NCBI GenBank assembly: GCA_028277625.1
Contig: JANQFW010000038.1
Span: 1-64,000 of the forward strand
Source: Candidatus Gastranaerophilales bacterium
GTDB lineage: Bacteria > Cyanobacteriota > Vampirovibrionia > Gastranaerophilales > JANQFW01
Direction of reading: 5' to 3'
Length of the DNA: 64,000 nt
The position numbers and the translations under genes were made by a program. The notes beneath the pieces were generated by a model. The model searched no databases, was not told where the DNA came from, and was given only the letters and a program-made list of their open reading frames with translations. Positions within the stretch are counted from its first letter, which is position 1, and every line of letters begins with the position of its first letter. Positions 61,239-64,000 of the stretch are shown one piece after another.

Positions 61239-62162
61239 TTGGATGAAAAATTTATAAAAACAAGAGCCGCATTTTTTTCAATACTATCAAATAGCTTTTT
61301 AATAATTTTAAAATTTATAGCCGGCTTTGTAACAGGCAGTATTAGTATATTATCAGAAGCATTGCATTCTTTTTCTGACTTGCTGGCCTCTATTATTGCC
61401 TTTATATCCGTGAGGATTTCTTCGGAACCTGCGGATGTTGAGCATCAATATGGGCATGGCAAGTTTGAAGATCTTTCCGGAGTAATAGAAGGAGCTTTAA
61501 TCCTTATTGCGGCTATTTATATTATATATGAATCTATAAACAAAATAATGTCAGGTCATATAGAGCTTATAGAGAGCAACCTTGCAATATTTGTAATGGC
61601 TTTTTCCTGTATATTAAATTTGATTGTTAGTAAATATTTATTTAAGGTAGCTAAAAAAACAGACTCTCTTGCTTTATATGCGGATGCACAGCACTTAAGA
61701 ACTGATATCTATACTTCTTTAGGTGTATTAATAGGTTTGGTTTTAATAAAATTTACAGGTATCTTTATAATAGACCCTATTGTTGCTATTATTGTGGGGA
61801 TAATAATTATAAAAGCTGGTGTTGACCTTTGTATAGAAGGTGGTAAAAACCTTTTGGATACTTCCTTGCCAGAGTATGAGTCATTTAAAATAAACAAAAT
61901 TATAAAAGAATCAATTTCTGATAAAATTGTAGACGTGAAAAATGTTAAAACAAGAAAGTCTGGAAACCAAAGAGTTTTAGAGTTTGTATTGGTTGTTGCA
62001 AAAGATTTATCTGTAAAAGAAGGTCATGATTATTGTGATTATATAGAAAAAATCATTAAAGAAGAAATTGGTAACATAATAATAACCATACACTTAGAAC
62101 CCTGTGATGGGGCTTGTGATAGTTGTGACTTAAGGATTGAAAACAGGTGTTATATAAAATAA
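61239..62162 (+). CDS. Cation diffusion facilitator transporter, TTG start, Cys-rich C-terminus
   Basis: SEALHSFSDLLASIIAF; YADAQHLRTDIYTSLGVLIGL; HLEPCDGACDSCDLRIENRC. Confidence 0.93.
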   Translation: MDEKFIKTRAAFFSILSNSFLIILKFIAGFVTGSISILSEALHSFSDLLASIIAFISVRISSEPADVEHQYGHGKFEDLSGVIEGALILIAAIYIIYESINKIMSGHIELIESNLAIFVMAFSCILNLIVSKYLFKVAKKTDSLALYADAQHLRTDIYTSLGVLIGLVLIKFTGIFIIDPIVAIIVGIIIIKAGVDLCIEGGKNLLDTSLPEYESFKINKIIKESISDKIVDVKNVKTRKSGNQRVLEFVLVVAKDLSVKEGHDYCDYIEKIIKEEIGNIIITIHLEPCDGACDSCDLRIENRCYIK

Positions 62163-62170
62163 AAAATTTT

Positions 62171-63106
62171 TTATCTTATATATTTTGAACCTTGGAAAGA
62201 GCTTCTTTTATCAAGTTCTTGGTCGATGGCATTTAAAAGTTTAAATTTTTCGCATAGCCAGTTTGGAGCAACAAGTATTCGCTTAAGCCCATTACCGGCT
62301 AATCTATGTATTGTTACTTCTGGGGGCAATAGTTCTAAAAAGTCACAGACTGTATCTATATATTCTTCTGAGGAGAGTAGTTGAAATTCGTTATTTAAAT
62401 ACATTTTTTCTAATTTAGTATTTTTTAAAACGCATAATAAATGAATTTTTACACCATTTATGCCTAAATCAGCTAATGCTTTTGCCGTTTCTAAAATGTC
62501 TTTTCTTGATTCTCCGGGTAGTCCTATTATTACATGTGCACAGATGTTAATGCCTTTATTTTTTGTTAGGTTTACGGCATGTAAAAAGTCTTCGTAGCTG
62601 TGGCCTCTGTTTATGTGGTTAAGGGTTTTATTATGAATTGTTTGTAGGCCGTACTCTACCCAAACATAATGACTATTTGTATAGCTGCTTATTAGATTTA
62701 TTTTTTCTATATCCACGCAGTCAGGGCGTGTGCCTATAGATAATCCTATAACATCTTTATGTAAAAGAGCTTCATCATAGATATTTTTTAATCTTTCTAC
62801 AGGGGCATAGGTATTAGAGTAAGCCTGGAAGTATGATATGAACTTTTGGGCTTTGAATCTGCTCTTTAATTTTTCTACACCAGTTTCAACTTGTTGTTGA
62901 ATAGAAAGAGAATTGCAGTGAGCTCTGGAGAAAGAGCCACCTTCTTCACAAAAAATACAGCCGCCTGATGATATTCTTCCATCTCTGTTAGGGCAGTCAA
63001 AACCTGCATCTAAAGTTATTTTATAAACTTTACAGCCAAACTTGTCTTGCAGGTGTTGGCTGTATTGATTATATTTTTTGGGTATAAACCCGTTTCGTTC
63101 TCTCAT
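62171..63106 (-). CDS. Radical SAM protein (TIGR01212/YhcC-like)
   Basis: LDAGFDCPNRDGRISSGGCIFCEEGGSFSRAH; ISYFQAYSNTYAP; IGTRPDC. Confidence 0.92.
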   Translation of the reverse strand: MRERNGFIPKKYNQYSQHLQDKFGCKVYKITLDAGFDCPNRDGRISSGGCIFCEEGGSFSRAHCNSLSIQQQVETGVEKLKSRFKAQKFISYFQAYSNTYAPVERLKNIYDEALLHKDVIGLSIGTRPDCVDIEKINLISSYTNSHYVWVEYGLQTIHNKTLNHINRGHSYEDFLHAVNLTKNKGINICAHVIIGLPGESRKDILETAKALADLGINGVKIHLLCVLKNTKLEKMYLNNEFQLLSSEEYIDTVCDFLELLPPEVTIHRLAGNGLKRILVAPNWLCEKFKLLNAIDQELDKRSSFQGSKYIR

Positions 63107-63109
63107 TTT

Positions 63110-63298
63110 TTAAGAATTAGCTTCGCTTATATTTAAGCTGCCTTGGTTTATAGATGCAGAGTATACATAGTGCTCACCACATTTTGGGCAGACTACTTCT
63201 TGAGAATTATTGTCTTTTAGCTCTACAACTTCAAAGAGAGTTTTGCAAGATGATTGAACACATCTAATTGCTAAGGATGCTCTGATGATTCTAGCCAT
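63110..63298 (-). CDS. Small zinc-ribbon-like protein
   Basis: CVQSSCKTLFEVVELKDNNSQEVVCPKCGEHY. Confidence 0.6.
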   Translation of the reverse strand: MARIIRASLAIRCVQSSCKTLFEVVELKDNNSQEVVCPKCGEHYVYSASINQGSLNISEANS

Positions 63299-63390
63299 AA
63301 TAAAAACCTTTCTTATAAAAAATACATTAGTTTACTAAATTTATTATCTAATAATTTAGCGGATAATAAAATAGTAGTAATTTTGTATTT

Positions 63391-63999
63391 TTATACTAAT
63401 TCTTGTTTTTTTAGTTCGGCTCTTATTTTGTCCAGGCCAGATTGAATGATCCTAGATACTCTTGAGGATGATATATTCATTTCATCGGCAAGATCTTTGA
63501 TTTTTCTGTTTTTAAAAAATCTGTTTTCTAAAACCATTCTTTCTCTTTGAGGTACTTTTTTTAATGCTCGTTTGATTGCAGAGTTTAGTTCTTTAAATTC
63601 CAGATTTTCTTCCGGTGTAAAAGAGCTGTCTTTTATTTGGGTTGGATTTTCTGCGTCTGCTAACTCATCAATTGACAGGATGGTTTCGTAGATAGCCTCT
63701 CTTACTTGAGTTTTGCTGAGTTCTTCAATGTCTTTGGCTGATTCGTTATTTTTTTCGAATTCGCTAAGCTCTTCTTTATGCTTGGAGTGTTTAAAAGAGT
63801 ACCATTTGTATCTTCTTCTCAGCTCGTTTTTGATAGCCCATTTAATAGCTGTTGAAATATAAGATATATTGAATTCAGTGCTTTTTTTGTTATTGGTAAG
63901 CAATATATGTACTGCCATTGCCCCAATGTTAACAAGTTCTGAATAATCAATTAAATGAGAAGAGATTGATAGTCTTGAATATTCAACGCGAGCTATTGT
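63391..63999 (-). CDS. Sigma-70 family RNA polymerase sigma factor, 5' end outside window
   Basis: Frame is open upstream of the listed ATG: ...RVEYSRLSISSHLIDYSELVNIGAMAVHILLT (region 2-like); region 4 LPQRERMVLENRFFKNRKIKDLADEMNISSSRVSRIIQSGLDKIR. Confidence 0.9.
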   Translation of the reverse strand, partial: TIARVEYSRLSISSHLIDYSELVNIGAMAVHILLTNNKKSTEFNISYISTAIKWAIKNELRRRYKWYSFKHSKHKEELSEFEKNNESAKDIEELSKTQVREAIYETILSIDELADAENPTQIKDSSFTPEENLEFKELNSAIKRALKKVPQRERMVLENRFFKNRKIKDLADEMNISSSRVSRIIQSGLDKIRAELKKQELV

Positions 64000-64000
64000 T

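Overview
A 64 kb, low-GC, gene-dense bacterial chromosome segment, read from sequence only. Taxonomy is not asserted; gene content is compatible with a Melainabacteria-like or similar low-GC lineage, but I cannot verify this. Housekeeping content: a contiguous minus-strand arginine/carbamoyl-phosphate cluster (argC-argJ-argB-argD-carA-carB-argG-argH), rpsP, an RluD-type pseudouridine synthase, lspA, acyl-CoA dehydrogenase, an Orn/Lys/Arg decarboxylase, a GH13 enzyme, an MCE-like protein, two sensor kinases and an unusual REC-GGDEF-REC regulator, ogt, ruvC, glgC, lepA, rpsT, a PSP1/RicT protein, nusB-ftsY-ffh, pilT, secD-secF, an MCP, a CDF transporter, a radical SAM protein and a sigma factor cut by the window edge. 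No rRNA, tRNA, CRISPR or transposase was recognised. Main candidates for something new: (1) a structured leader upstream of argC, a 91-nt closed RNA fold followed by a perfect terminator, with complementary AGGAGG/CCTCCT segments that could switch between terminator, antiterminator and SD sequestration; (2) a ~75-110 bp intergenic element in at least six copies, always upstream of a gene in the same relative orientation, starting with a -10-like TATACTAACTC and carrying a CTTTTCAG...CTGAAAAG stem with an apparent compensatory change; (3) a three-gene cluster of 'YPxG-repeat plus FLW-module' proteins with a shared N-terminal motif and an in-frame C10 tract that could be phase variable; (4) two tandem leaderless minimal subtilases bracketed by ~40 bp direct repeats.
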